A DNA stretch of 64,000 nt from Apiotrichum sp. Y4204 (Eukaryota; Basidiomycota; Tremellomycetes; Trichosporonales; Trichosporonaceae), in NCBI GenBank assembly GCA_025531455.1, contig JAMYHL010000036.1:310001-374000 (forward strand), in the 5' to 3' direction. The translations under genes were made by a program, and so were the position numbers. The notes under the pieces are model-generated. The model was not told the origin of the DNA, ran no database searches, and saw only the letters and a list, made by a program, of their open reading frames with translations. The first letter of the stretch is position 1, and every line of letters begins with the position of its first letter. Positions 1-11,525 of the stretch are shown one piece after another.

Positions 1-410
1 CCTGCCGGCCCTGCCCCGACGCCTCGCCGCACCGAGGCCCAGCCCCGCACAGCGCGGCCCAGCGGAGATGCTTCGGACGTACTGGCCCCGAACATCCTAC
101 CGCCGCCCCGCCCCGCGCTCCGCCAGGCCCGCCACGGCCCCCCTTCCTTTGCCATGTGCCGCAGTACATCGCCCACTGCGTACTGTACTTCTACAGCTCG
201 TACAGCTCCCGCACACATACGCGTCGCGCCAGACGGAGCTGCGTCTGCACACCGCGCCTAACAGCGGACACCAACTAACGATGACTACGTAGCCTAACCC
301 CTCAGCGCTCACGGGTGCATATGGGTGTAGGAATGCCCCGCCCGCGCACGCGGCCTGTCCAGAAGCTCACAAGTGCAAATGAAAAGTAGAGCTCGCGCTG
401 GTGTTTCCAG

Positions 411-491
411 CAAGCTGCAAGCTGCAAGCTGCAAGCTGCAAGCTGCAAGCTGCAAGCTGCAAGCTGCAAGCTGCAAGCTGCAAGCTGCAAG
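411..491. repeat. heptanucleotide tandem array (CAAGCTG)11
   Basis: Eleven perfect head-to-tail copies of CAAGCTG plus four extra bases. The unit is seven bases, not a multiple of three, so all frames stay open without this meaning a gene. Confidence 0.97.
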
Positions 492-1352
492 GTTGGCATT
501 GGCGCAAAGTTTTGGCATCGGTGCGAATGCTTGGGGGCAGGAGATGCTGTGGAGATTCAAGTCGCACAAGCACGATGCCCGCAGTTCTCGCCCCCAGGTG
601 TCGAGTTCTGCACCCACCCAAGAGTTGCAGAGTTGACGTCATTCGTTGTGCGAGCAACGCCGCAGCGCATTGCTCCTCGCCCTCCTGTTGGCTACTGTTG
701 CGGTGGTTTTCCCGCGCTCCCAGCCCCAGTACCCCAGGCCAAGAGAGTCTGTAGCTGCAGAGGCGCAGAGGACAGCGACCGTGCACGGCTTAATGCTAGC
801 AATGTGGCCGAGGCCAGCGATAAACAGCTGCGATTGGTCCGGGGCATCTTGAGCCCGCGGACCGCATATGAGCAGAGGCCAGGTAGTCTCTGCAGATCTG
901 CAGATCAGCGACGACTCTGCAGTGCATGTACTGGCTGGTTTGCAGGGAGTGCAATTCCGCGCTTGTTCGCATGGTATGGTGAGAAGAACGAGTGGCATGA
1001 ATGGCATGAGTGAGACGATTACCCAGCTCCAGCTCACAAGTACTTGGGTATTGTTTCGCGCACCACGTCCAAGGGCCAGGGGGACGCCTAGCGCCCAGCG
1101 CCCAGGGGGGCCTGGAACACGGGTGGGGAGGAGGTGGTCAGTGGTCAGTCACCGCCCGTGCGCATCACGCACATCACGCACATCGGCTTCCTCTCGTCCC
1201 CCACGACGCGGGATATCCTCCGAAGTTTGTGGGGGGCCACTCGGGCGGAGAGATCTTGGGACGGGTCTCGGAATAACTAAGCCCCCAAGCCACACCCATC
1301 ACCCGCTCTGGCCCAAGTACAACGGTTATGTGCGCATGTGCATCGCGGTTCA

Positions 1353-1387
1353 TGCTTCGTGCTTCGTGCTTCCTGCTTGGTGCTCAT
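1353..1387. repeat. degenerate heptamer array (TGCTTCG)
   Basis: Five consecutive heptamers: TGCTTCG twice, then TGCTTCC, TGCTTGG and TGCTCAT. The seven-base period matches the array at 411-491 but the unit sequence differs. Confidence 0.8.
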
Positions 1388-2810
1388 GCTTCTCTGCGCA
1401 AACGGCCTGCAGCGGGGTATGGCGGCACTCACCTCTGGTAGCAGGACCCGCACTCACGTGTATGGCCTCCGCGGGCGCAGCAACGCCAGAAGATCAGAAA
1501 AACGTGCTACCTCAGACCGTCGCGCGACGCGCGACTCAAAACCGGCAGAGGCAGAGTCGGGGTGTCTGGCCCGCCGCTGTACGGTGTACGGTTTACCGCA
1601 GCGGGGGACCTTGAATCCCCGAGAACCGTCAGTTGGAGAACAACTAGCGTGAACAGAGGCCACTAGCTAGGAAGCGCGAAGAGATGTATATCTGATCCGC
1701 GAGGCAGACTCGACAGTTGCGGATGTGGATATCTGGCTCGATGGGATCTACGATCAGAGGACATTAGGGATCGAACGGTTGAGGATCTTGAGGGCCGAGG
1801 ACCGAGTACGATGTCCAGGTCAGTGGCACTGATATCCAGATAGAGTATTAACAGTGGGCGCTTGATGCGAGACACGCAGCTGATCTCGACCATTCATCCA
1901 ATTTCCCAATGTGGTCCGCTTCCATTGGGACTTCGGTGCGGTCCCAATGTGGTGCGATGTACGGCGCCGGCGACGCAGACAGACGGCATTGCGACCCAGC
2001 AAGGCAGCTGTTCAGTTCTGTTGTTCTCTATCATGCAGCGTTTCTCCGCACCTCTGTTCATCTAGTCTAGCCTGCGTCGTACTCTGCTATCTGCAATCGT
2101 CGTCCTGTCATGCCAAACCCGGCAGATCGACAGCTCAAGCTCAGCGGCAGCGTGGCAAACAGCGTCCACCCAGGCCACCCAACAGGTTCAACACCTGTAC
2201 AGTTCCGGGGCCGGACCGCTCCCCCAATCCAACACATGGCCACACACCCCCATACCACGTCTCCTGAGCGTCTCCCTGGCGACCGCCAGAGAGGTTTATA
2301 GGCACTGCCTTCTGCGTCACGGTGTGAGCCTTGAGACAGCGCGCAGCCGGGCGGTAGGGCAGCCGGGCAGATCAGATGCGGCCCGTTTGGAAGCCTGGGA
2401 GCTCGAGAGCCTTCGCGGGCTGCGCGGGCTGTGCTTGGCGGGTGTCGTGATTGCTGCGTTTGCTGATTGCTGTTTGTGGTGGGAATCAGGCCCCGCGCAG
2501 TATACTGTACAGTGTGCCTCCACCACCCACGTTCTGGACGACCTCCACCTTGACAAAACACCCCAGTATCAGTCAGTCACAACTGCCACGCTGCATTAAT
2601 GTTGACAGCATGACAGCGGAGCGCTCGCAAATCAACAAGATTCCACGAGCACAAACAAGACCACCGAGTCGAGCATGGAGCGATCACAGTTCTGAGCCAG
2701 TGGCAGCACTCATTGTAGTCCAGGCGATAACATCTGCACTACGTGTTTTCTTCGCCTCACTTCTTTCTTCTCTGTTCATTTTGCCTCGCCCGGGTCACTG
2801 ATTCAGTGAA

Positions 2811-3677
2811 TTAGTTGACCTTGAGGAGCTCGACCTCGAACTTGAGGGTCGAGTTGGGGGCTGCGAGAGAGTTAGCGGCCAACCTAAACTGAATACGTGT
2901 GACAGGGAGCTAGGGCGCGGTGTGACGCCCGCTGGGACACTGGGAACCAGCAGCGAGAACACGTCACGGCAAAGAGGGATACTCACGGATGACGGGGGGG
3001 AAGCCACGGGCGCCGTAGGCGTAGTCGGCTGCGAGGTGAGCGATTGGTAAGAGCCACGATGTCAGGCGACTTACGGGTGGCGGTGAGGACGGCCTTCTCG
3101 CCGACCGAGAGCTGAGGAACACCCTCGTCCCAGCCCTGTGTGTCAGCGGGTGTGCATCAATTGATCAACATCCCGTGGTCGGCACTCACCTTGATGACCT
3201 GGCCGACACCAATGGTGCACTGGAAGGGCTGTCCGCGGTCGCGGGACGAGTCGAACTTGGAGCCGTCGAGGAGGGTACCGACGTCTGGATGTGAGTATGC
3301 GCTACCGGGGCGAGGCTGTGGCCTGAGGAGAGCCGAGCGCTGGGCGGCCGAATTGGCGTGCGCCCGGCTCGGCCGGCCCGTGATGGTGCTCACAGTGGAT
3401 GGTGACGCGGTCGCCCTGGGAGTCAGCTCTTGATCGTCAAGGACGTGCACGGGGGCGCGGACGATGCCATCGCCCAGCCGGGCAGTACTTACCTTCTTGG
3501 GGAAGGTCTTGCCGTCGCCGGCGGTGATGCGCTGCGGGGGTGAGTATGTGTGCTGGCGGTGGTGGTGAAGGTGGACGGAATGGCATATAATGGAATTTTC
3601 TAGACGGCGGTGGTCACCAGAGTGACGCTCGGTGATTAGCTGTCTGTGATGGTACTGACCTCAACAGTGACACCCAT
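2811..3677 (-). CDS. FPR1: FKBP12-type peptidyl-prolyl isomerase
   Basis: Cytosolic prolyl isomerase, the binding protein for FK506 and rapamycin in fungi. Spliced over about six exons it gives a single FKBP domain of about 108 residues, the normal size. Start MGVTVE, then the [21 protein letters not shown] strand, [35 protein letters not shown], the YGARGFPP drug-pocket loop and the ending [13 protein letters not shown]. Known family pocket residues (Tyr in IHY, Asp in KFDSS, Trp in GWDEG) are present. The chosen ATG (3677-3675) lies in a good context with A at -3. An in-frame upstream ATG at 3752 would add 25 residues rich in Arg, Ser and Thr, resembling a mitochondrial presequence (see findings). 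Introns begin GTGAGT, GTAAGT or GTCAGT and end CAG. Very confident about the family. Confidence 0.95.
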
Positions 3678-3752
3678 TCTGGTAGCGGTAGTGTGGAGGG
3701 TACGGACGGTGGAGAGAGTACGAGAAGTGGTGGGGATGATGGAGCGGAACAT

Positions 3753-4773
3753 GGAGACAATTAAAAGGGAGAGAGGAGCGGTTGCGGTTGCGCTGTGCTG
3801 ATGGCAATGGACTGACAGACGGACCAGACTACGACCGGGGTGCAGCGGCGGGGTGGTCAACCGGCGGTCACTGGGGTGTGGGATAGCCAGGACGGGGGCA
3901 CACAGGGGGGCGAGAGCCTGTAATGCGCGCCTGCGAAGGAGGTGCCTGCCAGTCTGCCCGTCTGGGTCTGTGCGCGTCCTAGCGCGTATGGACCTGTGGG
4001 ATCGGTGAGAAATGCATGACCCAGCGCCCAGCGTGAGCACCCCGATTTCTCATCCTCAAGCCTTCCTTCCCCTTCCTCCCCCTTCCGTGCTGTATAACTA
4101 GGACTGTTACTTTGTTTGTGTGTGCCAGCCACGCAACCCCCTCTCCGCACTCCCAGCGCTTGTCGCATCGCATCGTCATTGTCACCAAAAAGAGGGTGCT
4201 CTGTTCCCATACCGGTCTCTCTCTCTCTCGATCAGAAGGCAGCAGGTGGAGGTCTTAACCAGCACTCAAGCCGTATATTCTACACCCGTCGTCTGCGTTC
4301 TCAGCTCCTCTCGTCTTGGCCCCCTGCGCTAGCCAATAGCACGCAGCTGTCACACACATCCCTGTCCCCCCTTGTCGGCTGGATTGGTGCGATCATCGAT
4401 CTGTGCGCCTGTGCATATCTGTGTTGATAGTGCATCGTCGTGATTTGCACGTGGATCGCAATCTTAATTCCGACTGTTGTGGCACATTTGTGATTGTGAT
4501 GCACAGTCTGAGCAAGGCGTCAATGGTCGTCATCGGCCAGAGGATCAGAGTGTGGGGAAGGACAAGAGTGGAGGTGGGGGAAGAGGAAAGGTGGAGGCGG
4601 GGTGTGCTGACTGTTCATCGCGACTACTGCTGTATGTAGCGCTCGCTATTGCGCGTGTTGTGGCTGCTCATCACGTTTCTCGAGGAGGCGAACACTCTCT
4701 CAACTGCACATATCCCAAACCGCTAACAGCTGCGATTCCTAACTCTTCAGCACTTACATCTTACTCACCCACA
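3753..4773. other. divergent intergenic region FKBP12 / SDR
   Basis: Shared upstream region of two divergent genes. Pyrimidine-rich stretches near 4060-4240 and 4680-4770 fit fungal promoters and 5' leaders. No further gene seen. Confidence 0.5.
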
Positions 4774-6514
4774 ATGCCCGCTGTGCCCCCTGGCTCGCTC
4801 ATCCTCGTGACCGGCGCGTCCGGCTTCATCGCCGTGTGAGTGCGGGGAAGGAAGCTGACTGCCGCGGAGAAGGCCGAAGCGCGATTCTCGACGATGCAGA
4901 TGCAGTACTGACGACAGCGAGACGGTCAAGACGCTCCTCGCCGCCGGCTTCCCCGTGCGCGGCACGGTGCGCTCCAAGGAGAAGGGCGAGTACCTCGCCG
5001 ACCTGTTCAAGGACGCGGGCGCGCCGTTCGAGTATGTCGTGGTCGAGGACATTGCCGAGGTGCGTCCCCTGGCGGATTGGATTAGAAGGTTGCGTTCTCG
5101 GTACTGATTGCAGCCTGGCGCGTTCGACGAGGCGGTCAAGGGTGTTGTGGGCGTCGCGCACACCGCTAGCCCGTTCCACTTCAACGTCACCTCTGCGCAG
5201 CAGCTGATCAAGCCCGCGGTGCAGGGTACGGTCGGTGTGCTGGAGAGCCTGAAGAAGAACAAGTGCGTCCTGTGCTTGGGAGTACAGTACTGACCCCAGC
5301 CCGGATGTCAAGCGCGTTGTGGTCACGTCGTCGTGCGCAGCTATCATGGACGAGAGCGTGCCCCGCCCGAATGTGTAGGTGCTCTGGGTTGGGATGAGCT
5401 GACAGTAGCCGGACTGAAAAGGGTGGGTGGCTATGGATGGTGTTGAAGCTGGCCATGTTGCTCTCCGTCATGGCGATGGAGTGTCTAAGACTGTCAAGCA
5501 GTGGAGAACGCGCTGGGCAGGTCGTCATGGCGGCTGCTTCAACCTTAAGCGCATGGCCGTACATCAGGCGAACTCCGTGACAGGATGTCGATCCGTCTCC
5601 GTCCGAGCACCATGTTCTGACAGTAGACTGGAACGAGCACTCGCTCCGCCAGGTTGAGGAGAAGGGCGACGATGCTTCCCCTGGCGATATCTACCGCGGT
5701 GAGCATTGCCTATGAGGCCATCTAAGTGGGACAAAGCACTAATGCCCAGCATCCAAGACGCTCGCCGAGCGTGCCTTTTGGAAGTTTATCGAGGACGAGA
5801 AGCCTGCCTTTGACGGCGCAACCATCTGTCCTCCGATGGTGGGTTCGTGGATGTGTCCGTGTTAACCCATCAGGTGTATGGCCCCATCTCGCAGCAGATC
5901 TCCAGCAAGGAGCAGCTCAACACCTCGAACCGTTGGTATACTCGCCTCTGGCCGCGATACTGATGCCAGAAAACATCCTCCTGTGGTTCACGGGTAACAA
6001 GACGGCGGCGGACATTCCGGACTTTGCGCCGTTCAACTGGGTCGACGTGCGCGACAGTGAGTGCTAAGCGGAGGTCAGGCTTGCGCTGCACGCTGTGCGC
6101 CCCCTGGGAACAAGCTCGTCCCAGGTGCCCTGGTCGGAACTTCCGTTTCTTCTGTGTCCTAGTCTACCCTGTGCGCTAACTTCAGTCGCCCTTGCTCACC
6201 TCCGCGCCCTTACCGTTCCCGAGGCTGGCGGTGAGCGCTTCATTGTTGGCGCTGGCCCCTGCTCGCCAAACGACGTCGTCCTTGTGGGTGTTTCGTACAC
6301 AAGGACAAACCACTGACAGCAGGTATTTGAGAAGTACTGGCCGGAGCGGACGACCTACCCCAAGGGCGACGCGTCGCGTGTCGCTGCCATCCACGGGGCG
6401 TCTACCCGGCACGACGGCTCCAAGGCTGAGCGGGTCCTTGGGATCAAGTACCACACCCTCGATCAGACGGTCAAAGACACGATCGACAGCCTGGTCGAGC
6501 GTCTTGGTGTGTAG
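4774..6514 (+). CDS. extended SDR NAD(P)-dependent reductase (dihydroflavonol-4-reductase/Gre2-like)
   Basis: Probably a cytosolic NADPH-dependent carbonyl or aldehyde reductase. Reconstructed over about seven or eight exons. The N-terminus SLILVTGASGFIAV carries the Rossmann TGxxGxxA motif. It is followed by GTVRSKEKGEYL (cofactor 2'-phosphate region), VAHTASPFHF and VKRVVVTSSCAAI. The active-site pair is visible as YRASK (YxxxK), with Ser in TSSCA as the third catalytic residue. ICPPMVYGP and FNWVDVRDIALAHLRAL are typical of the DFR/Gre2/cinnamoyl-CoA reductase branch. It ends with a conserved LGIKYHTLDQTVKDTIDSL helix. Total about 345 residues, usual for the family. The start ATG follows a CACAA context and the pyrimidine-rich leader. 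The substrate cannot be told from sequence; methylglyoxal or aldehyde reduction as in yeast Gre2 is one possibility. Confidence 0.9.
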
Positions 6515-7439
6515 ATAGCTGAATAGTTTGGACTGGACAATAAAGGGATTCAGATTCGGCTCGTTAAGGAACATGTGGATCAGCACGGACGTTCTTGCGC
6601 CACAGGACCCGATCGATGACTTTCAGTTGTTGTCAGGCATGTCAGGATTGGAGTGATCAGGTATGGAACTATTTTGGACATGGAACGATATCGGTCTATC
6701 GAGAATGTATGCTGGGTCGTCTGCAGCATGTGCAACAGCGGTCCATACCGTGGATCTATGGATAGGATCTATGGATAGGATCCAGATCAATGCTAGCGAG
6801 CGATGAGACACACAGATTGGATCCAGATTGGTCGTCCATGGTCGTGTGAGCTGAATGCTGAATGCTAAAATGCCCGGATGCCTGAAATGATAGGGGGGAC
6901 CCGAAAAGGTCGAAAAGGATGGCTCCCCTCCACCCACGTTTGTCAGTGTGTGCTGCATCCTGAGCCTGAGCTCCGTCCTGGCCGTGTCCTGACTTGTCTC
7001 CGTTCCGCCAAGCACCCTCCGGCCCACGTCCTCTGCCGCCCACGAACCAGCACTGTGTCCAACCCCCCTTTGGTCGTCATTCGTCCATCTGCATCCTCAT
7101 CCCTCACCGCTATCTTCATCCTCCAAACCTATCCCCCTCCTTGCTCTGCTCGCCGCTCAGCTGCCCACCCCAACTCCATCTCGCCCATGCTCCCTTTGCT
7201 CGCGTGATCCCTTCTCCCCATCCGTCATCTTGTCCCTCACCTCACACCTCGCCCGGCTCGGCGACAGCCTCAGCCTCCAGCTCCGCCAGCTCCAGCTCCG
7301 CAGCAGCAGCAGCAGCCAGCCCGTCGCCCTCCCGCACGACGACGAGGATATCGAGCTCGCGCCCCTCAACCCCCATCCTCACCACACCAGCGCGCACTGG
7401 ACCTGGCAGAACGCGCGCATCGCCCAGACTGGAGACATC
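6515..7439. other. intergenic region and 5' leader of SPX transporter
   Basis: Contains a perfect 13-bp tandem duplication (GGATCTATGGATA) at 6752-6777. From about 7030 it becomes strongly pyrimidine-rich, as expected for the leader of the gene at 7440. Apparent frames from 7230 begin at TTG, not ATG, so they are not counted as coding. No gene seen. Confidence 0.5.
6752..6777. repeat. 13-bp tandem duplication
   Basis: Two perfect adjacent copies of GGATCTATGGATA, followed by a partial third (GGATC). Lies between the SDR and the phosphate transporter. Confidence 0.9.
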
Positions 7440-10400
7440 ATGAAGTTCGGGTACGTGCAAAAGAAAATGAGACGCGGCGTGGAAATGGAGCTGGAAACGC
7501 CAGCCGCGGTGCCAGGTGCCGGGGGCCACGGGTTGCGATTGCTTTCAAACGGGCAATACGGATCGTTCCAGCGCGCATCAAGCGCTGGGGTCTGGTCGCG
7601 CCTGCCTTCGGAGTCCCCATGCATACCCCCGCCCCGGCCGCAGCCGCGCCGCGCTCGCTTCGGACACTCGCTAACACCGCCGCAGCACGCTTCTCGAGCT
7701 CAACAGCAACGTCGAGTGGTGGGACCACTATGTAGAGTGAGTACCGATGTTGTGGGCCGTTCCGGTTCAACCCCATCAGTCTCGAGCAGCACTGACCCCA
7801 GCTATGATGCGCTGAAGAAGCTCTTCCCCTCGGTTCCCCTCGACCCGACGTATCTCGCGACACAGCAGCATGCCGAGGGGCAACCCATCCTCCCGACGCA
7901 CCGCCCAGGGAGCACCAAGTGGGCGACGCCGGAGCAGTTCCGCGCTGCCCTCGACAAGGAGCTGAAGAAGGTTGTGACCTTCTATGAGAGCAAGCTCAAG
8001 GAGCTGCGCGCGACGGAGAACACGCTCGAGGACGAGGTGCACGCGATTGAGCTGCGTGAACTCCACAACGACGACGAGGTCATCCGTGAAGTCGATGAGG
8101 ACGACGACGACTTTGACGAGGAGCACGGGCTGCTCCCCCGTATCCCCCCGAGCCCGTCGCGCGGGAAGCGTGGATCCGTCTTTGGCATGCTGCCCGGCAT
8201 GCAGCGCGGCGTCTCGAGCGACGCCGCCGACATTCTCGAGTCTACCCTCCCGGCCCCAGTGCGCACGGCTGGATCCCGCCAGCGCTCCCGCTCCATCGCG
8301 TATACCTCCGACGAGCCGCCGACCTCGCCCTCGAGCCGCACGCGTCCCCGCCGCGCGCTGTCTGAGATTTCGTCCGTCGATGACATACCCGACCGCCGCG
8401 CGTCACTCTCCTCCATCTCCACCAGCCTCGGATGGCTCCGCGGCCAGCGCCGCGTGTCCAAGCTCGGCCTTGCGCTCATGGACCCCTCGACGTACCCCGA
8501 CTGGCTCAAGGACCAGCTCGCACACGACGAGGAGCACGGCGAGCCAAAGCCCGCGTTCTATTCGTGGACCGGTAACTCGGACTATGCTACTGTGCTCCGC
8601 ATCGGCATGAAGAAGCGCATCTCTGCGATCTGGCTCGACTTTTACGCCCTCAAGCAGTATGTCGATCTCAACTTTACCGCGTTTGAGAAGATCCTCAAGA
8701 AATACGACAAGAACACAAACTCAAAGCTCAAGAAGCAGTACATTGACGACAAGGTGCTCCCCAGCTTGCCGTGGACGTCAGACGCCAAGGCTGAGCTTGA
8801 CCGGCTTCTCTCCAAAACCCTGTTCCTCTACCGCCGTGTCGTTGTAGCGGGCGACGAGGAGCTCGCCAAGGAGCAGCTGCGTGCCCAGCTTCGCGAGCGT
8901 ATCGTTGTGGACCGCGAGACCGTGTGGTCGCAGATGGTGTCCGATCGCCGCGGGCAGGGAATCTTCCGCTCTGTCGAGCCCGAGGAGGAGCTGCCGGCGT
9001 TCGAGCGTCCGAAGCGCGGCTTCAACACCCCCTGTGGCCGCGTCAACGTCCCGCGGTGGCTCGGCAAGCGGGCTCTCATCTTTGTCATCGCCATCATCGC
9101 CATGCAGGCCATTATTTGGACACAGCCGATGGATCGTGTCGAGGAGAGCAACTGTCTCGCGCTTCTCACCTTTTGTACCATCCTCTGGGCGACTGAGGCC
9201 ATCCCGCTGTTTGTTACTTCGCTCGCCGTGCCGTTGCTTGTCGTTGTTCTCCGCGTGCTCCGTTCGGATGACAAGGAGGATCGCCGCCTGCCTGCCAACG
9301 AAGCTACAAAGTGAGTAGAGTGGGTGTTTTATGCTGATGATTAGATACATCTTCGCCCAGATGTTCTCCCCGACCATCATGCTGCTCATTGGTGGCTTCA
9401 CCATTGCCGCCGGCCTGTCGCGCACCCGTCTGGACCACATGACTGCGTCAAGGGTTCTGAACGCCGCCGGCAGCAATCCGTCCGTCGTCCTGCTCGTCCT
9501 CATGTTTGTCGCGACGTTTGCGTCCATGTGGATCAGTAACGTTGCAGCCCCGACGCTGTGCTACGCGCTCGTCCGCCCGATTCTTGACGAGCTTCCCCCG
9601 AGGTCTGTCTTCTCCAAATGCCTGATCATTGCCATTGCGCTCGCCTCCAACATTGGTGGCCAGGCGTCGCCGATCTCGTCTCCCCAGAACCTCATCGCCC
9701 TGGGATCGATGGTGCCCGAGCTCACCTGGCTCGAGTGGTTTGCCATCTCGCTCCCGGTCGGCATTACGTCGATTCTCGTCATCTGGGCGTTCCTCCACGT
9801 CAACTACCGCTGGGACAGCTCGCTGCGTATCCCGCGGATGCGCAAGAACACGGACTCGCTCACTAAGCGCCACTACTATGTCCTCTTTGTCACGCTGCTG
9901 ACCATTGCGCTGTGGTGCATTGAGAAGAACGTCGAGCACTGGGTCGGCGACATGGGCATCATTGCCATTATTCCGCTGGTGGCCTTCTTCGGCACGGGCA
10001 TCCTGCGCAAGGAGGACTTCCACGACTTCCAGTGGCCGATCGTCTTCCTCGCCATGGGCGGCATCTCGCTCGGCAAGGCGGTCCTCTCGTCGGGTCTCCT
10101 CGAGTCGATGGACCACGTCCTCATGCGTCTTGTGGACGGCATGGGGCTGTACAGTATCCTGGTCGTGTTCTCGTCCATTGCTCTTGTGATTGCCACATTG
10201 TGAGTAATAGAAGATGAGCAGCTCACTGACGCCCAGCATTTCGCACACCATCGCGGCGGTGCTCCTCGTGCCCATCGCCGAGCGGATCGGCAACTCGCTC
10301 CCCGACCCGCACCCGCGCCTGCTCATCATGGCTACCGCCCTCATCTGCTCGGCGGGCATGGGTCTCCCCGTCTCGGGCTTCCCGAACATGACGGCGATCA

Positions 10401-10574
10401 CGCAGGAGAACAAGCTCGGACACCGCTTCATCAACGCGGGCGACTTTCTCAAGAACGGTATCCCCGCCACCATCCTCGCAGGCTTTATCATCGTCACGCT
10501 CGGCTATGTCATCATGCGCGCTCTTGGGTGAGTAAATTTCCACAGACTGGTGCTGACTTTGTCCCAGACTGTAG
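7440..10574 (+). CDS. PHO91: SPX-domain low-affinity phosphate transporter (Pho91/Pho87/Pho90 family)
   Basis: Membrane phosphate transporter with an N-terminal SPX phosphate-sensing domain and a SLC13-type permease. Six exons: 7440-7450, 7686-7736, 7802-9310, 9345-10199, 10237-10527 and 10568-10574, giving 907 residues, close to yeast Pho91 (894). The start MKFG is the canonical SPX start, split after 11 nt; next come LLELNSNVEWWDHYVDYDALKKLFP, then the lysine-rich helices LDKELKKVVTFYESKLKEL and, after a disordered acidic and serine-rich loop, FTAFEKILKKYDKNTNSKLKK, which form the inositol-pyrophosphate site in known SPX domains. From about residue 590 there are many membrane segments (ALIFVIAIIAMQAIIW, NCLALLTFCTILWATEAIPLFVTSL) and the transporter signatures NIGGQASPISSPQNLIAL and GMGLPVSGFPNMTAI. 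The last coding exon is seven nucleotides. Whether it sits in the vacuole (Pho91) or plasma membrane (Pho87/90) cannot be decided here. Confidence 0.93.
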
Positions 10575-10632
10575 ACGAGACGGTAGCGGTTACATTTTAT
10601 ACAATGCATATATTACCATGAGAATCCCATTC

Positions 10633-11511
10633 TTACTGCGTCAGAACAACCACAGAGTCGCTGAGCATGAACCACGCCTCGAGCCAGCGCACCCCCATCT
10701 CCTCTGTATTCTCCGTATTCTCCCTAACAATCTCCGCAACCGCACCCCGCACCTCGCACGGATGCACGCTCCACACACCCTGGCCCGTGACGGCGTGCTC
10801 GCCCGCCTGGAGGAGGGGGAACGCCGCACCAGGGAGCATGACCGCGTCCTCGCGCCCATCATGGTCATGGCCATCCGCCGCGCGGAGGAAATATCGCACA
10901 ATATCCCCAAGAGGGAGGGGCACGCCCTCTGCCCATCAGCAACCTCCTGTATTTTGTACACTTACGCGCATCCCACGCGCGCACACTCAGCGCCGGCACG
11001 CGATAGCTCGGGCTGTACACGACGCTCAGCTCGCCCTCGATCCGCTCCGTGGCGCGCGGTGCGACCGCCGCCGGGTCGTCTTCCTCTTCTTCCTCCATCT
11101 CGGCTGTCGTGCTGGTACTCGGCGCGACGGGCAGAACCACCCGCCGCGACATGTAGCCCTGTTCCCCGCGCCACTGCTGTCAGTTCCCCGGCTGCATTGC
11201 GCGTTGCTCGACGCTCAGCGCCCGGCGCTCGGCGCTGGCTCCGCTCGGCGCTACCTCCCCTCGCGCTCGCCCCGGCTCACCTTGGACTGCACGCTCCTCC
11301 ACTCCCACCCCGCATTCGTCCTCGCTGGCCCTGGTTCCAGCGTGCGCCTCTCTCCGTACTTTGCAATAAACGCGAGCGCGGCAGCCTTGAACTCTTCGAA
11401 CGTTGGGAACGGCTCCCGCAGCGCCTGCTCAGACACTACCAGTAAGCCGCAACACTAATGCATGCTAGATAAACTTGTTGGGAGGGGTGCTGCAGCTGGA
11501 GCTAGCTGCAT
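10633..11511 (-). CDS. ATG10: Atg10-like E2 conjugating enzyme of autophagy
   Basis: E2-like enzyme that transfers Atg12 to Atg5 in autophagosome formation. The family call rests on two conserved blocks: VVYSPSYRVPALSVRAWD, the Atg3/Atg10 core strand, and VWSVHPCEV near the C-terminus, which is the HPC motif with the catalytic cysteine. The N-terminus reads SEQALREPFPTFEEFKAAALAF. An acidic loop (EMEEEEEDDPAA) follows a second intron. Length about 245 residues. The start is uncertain: the exon begins at a GTG in the genomic frame. A 39-nt intron (11436-11474, GTTTAT...TGGTAG) would connect it to an exon starting at ATG 11511 and would also create an ATG across the junction. The gene begins only about 14 bp after the stop of the Mam3-like gene on the same strand. 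Confident of the family, less of the 5' end. Confidence 0.8.
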
Positions 11512-11525
11512 TTCCGGGCTCCGCA

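Larger units (their letters stand above)
1..2810. other. gene-free left flank with short repeats
   Basis: No open frame here looks like a protein: frames are short, start at odd codons, lack recognisable motifs and cannot be joined by the usual introns. The stretch contains a perfect heptamer array (411-491), a degenerate heptamer array (1353-1387), a short CATCACGCA-type repeat near 1165-1190 and a duplicated TCCCAATGTGGT around 1904-1955. It could be an intergenic or transposon-graveyard region; I see no terminal repeats or transposase fragments. Confidence 0.5.

Noticed and set aside
868..1614. 248-codon open frame in the left flank
   Set aside because: Crosses a heptamer array and low-complexity repeats, and no domain could be recognised.
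7230..7439. Open frame continuing upstream of the SPX transporter start
   Set aside because: It begins at TTG, and the SPX family starts exactly at MKFG; the upstream stretch is pyrimidine-rich leader.
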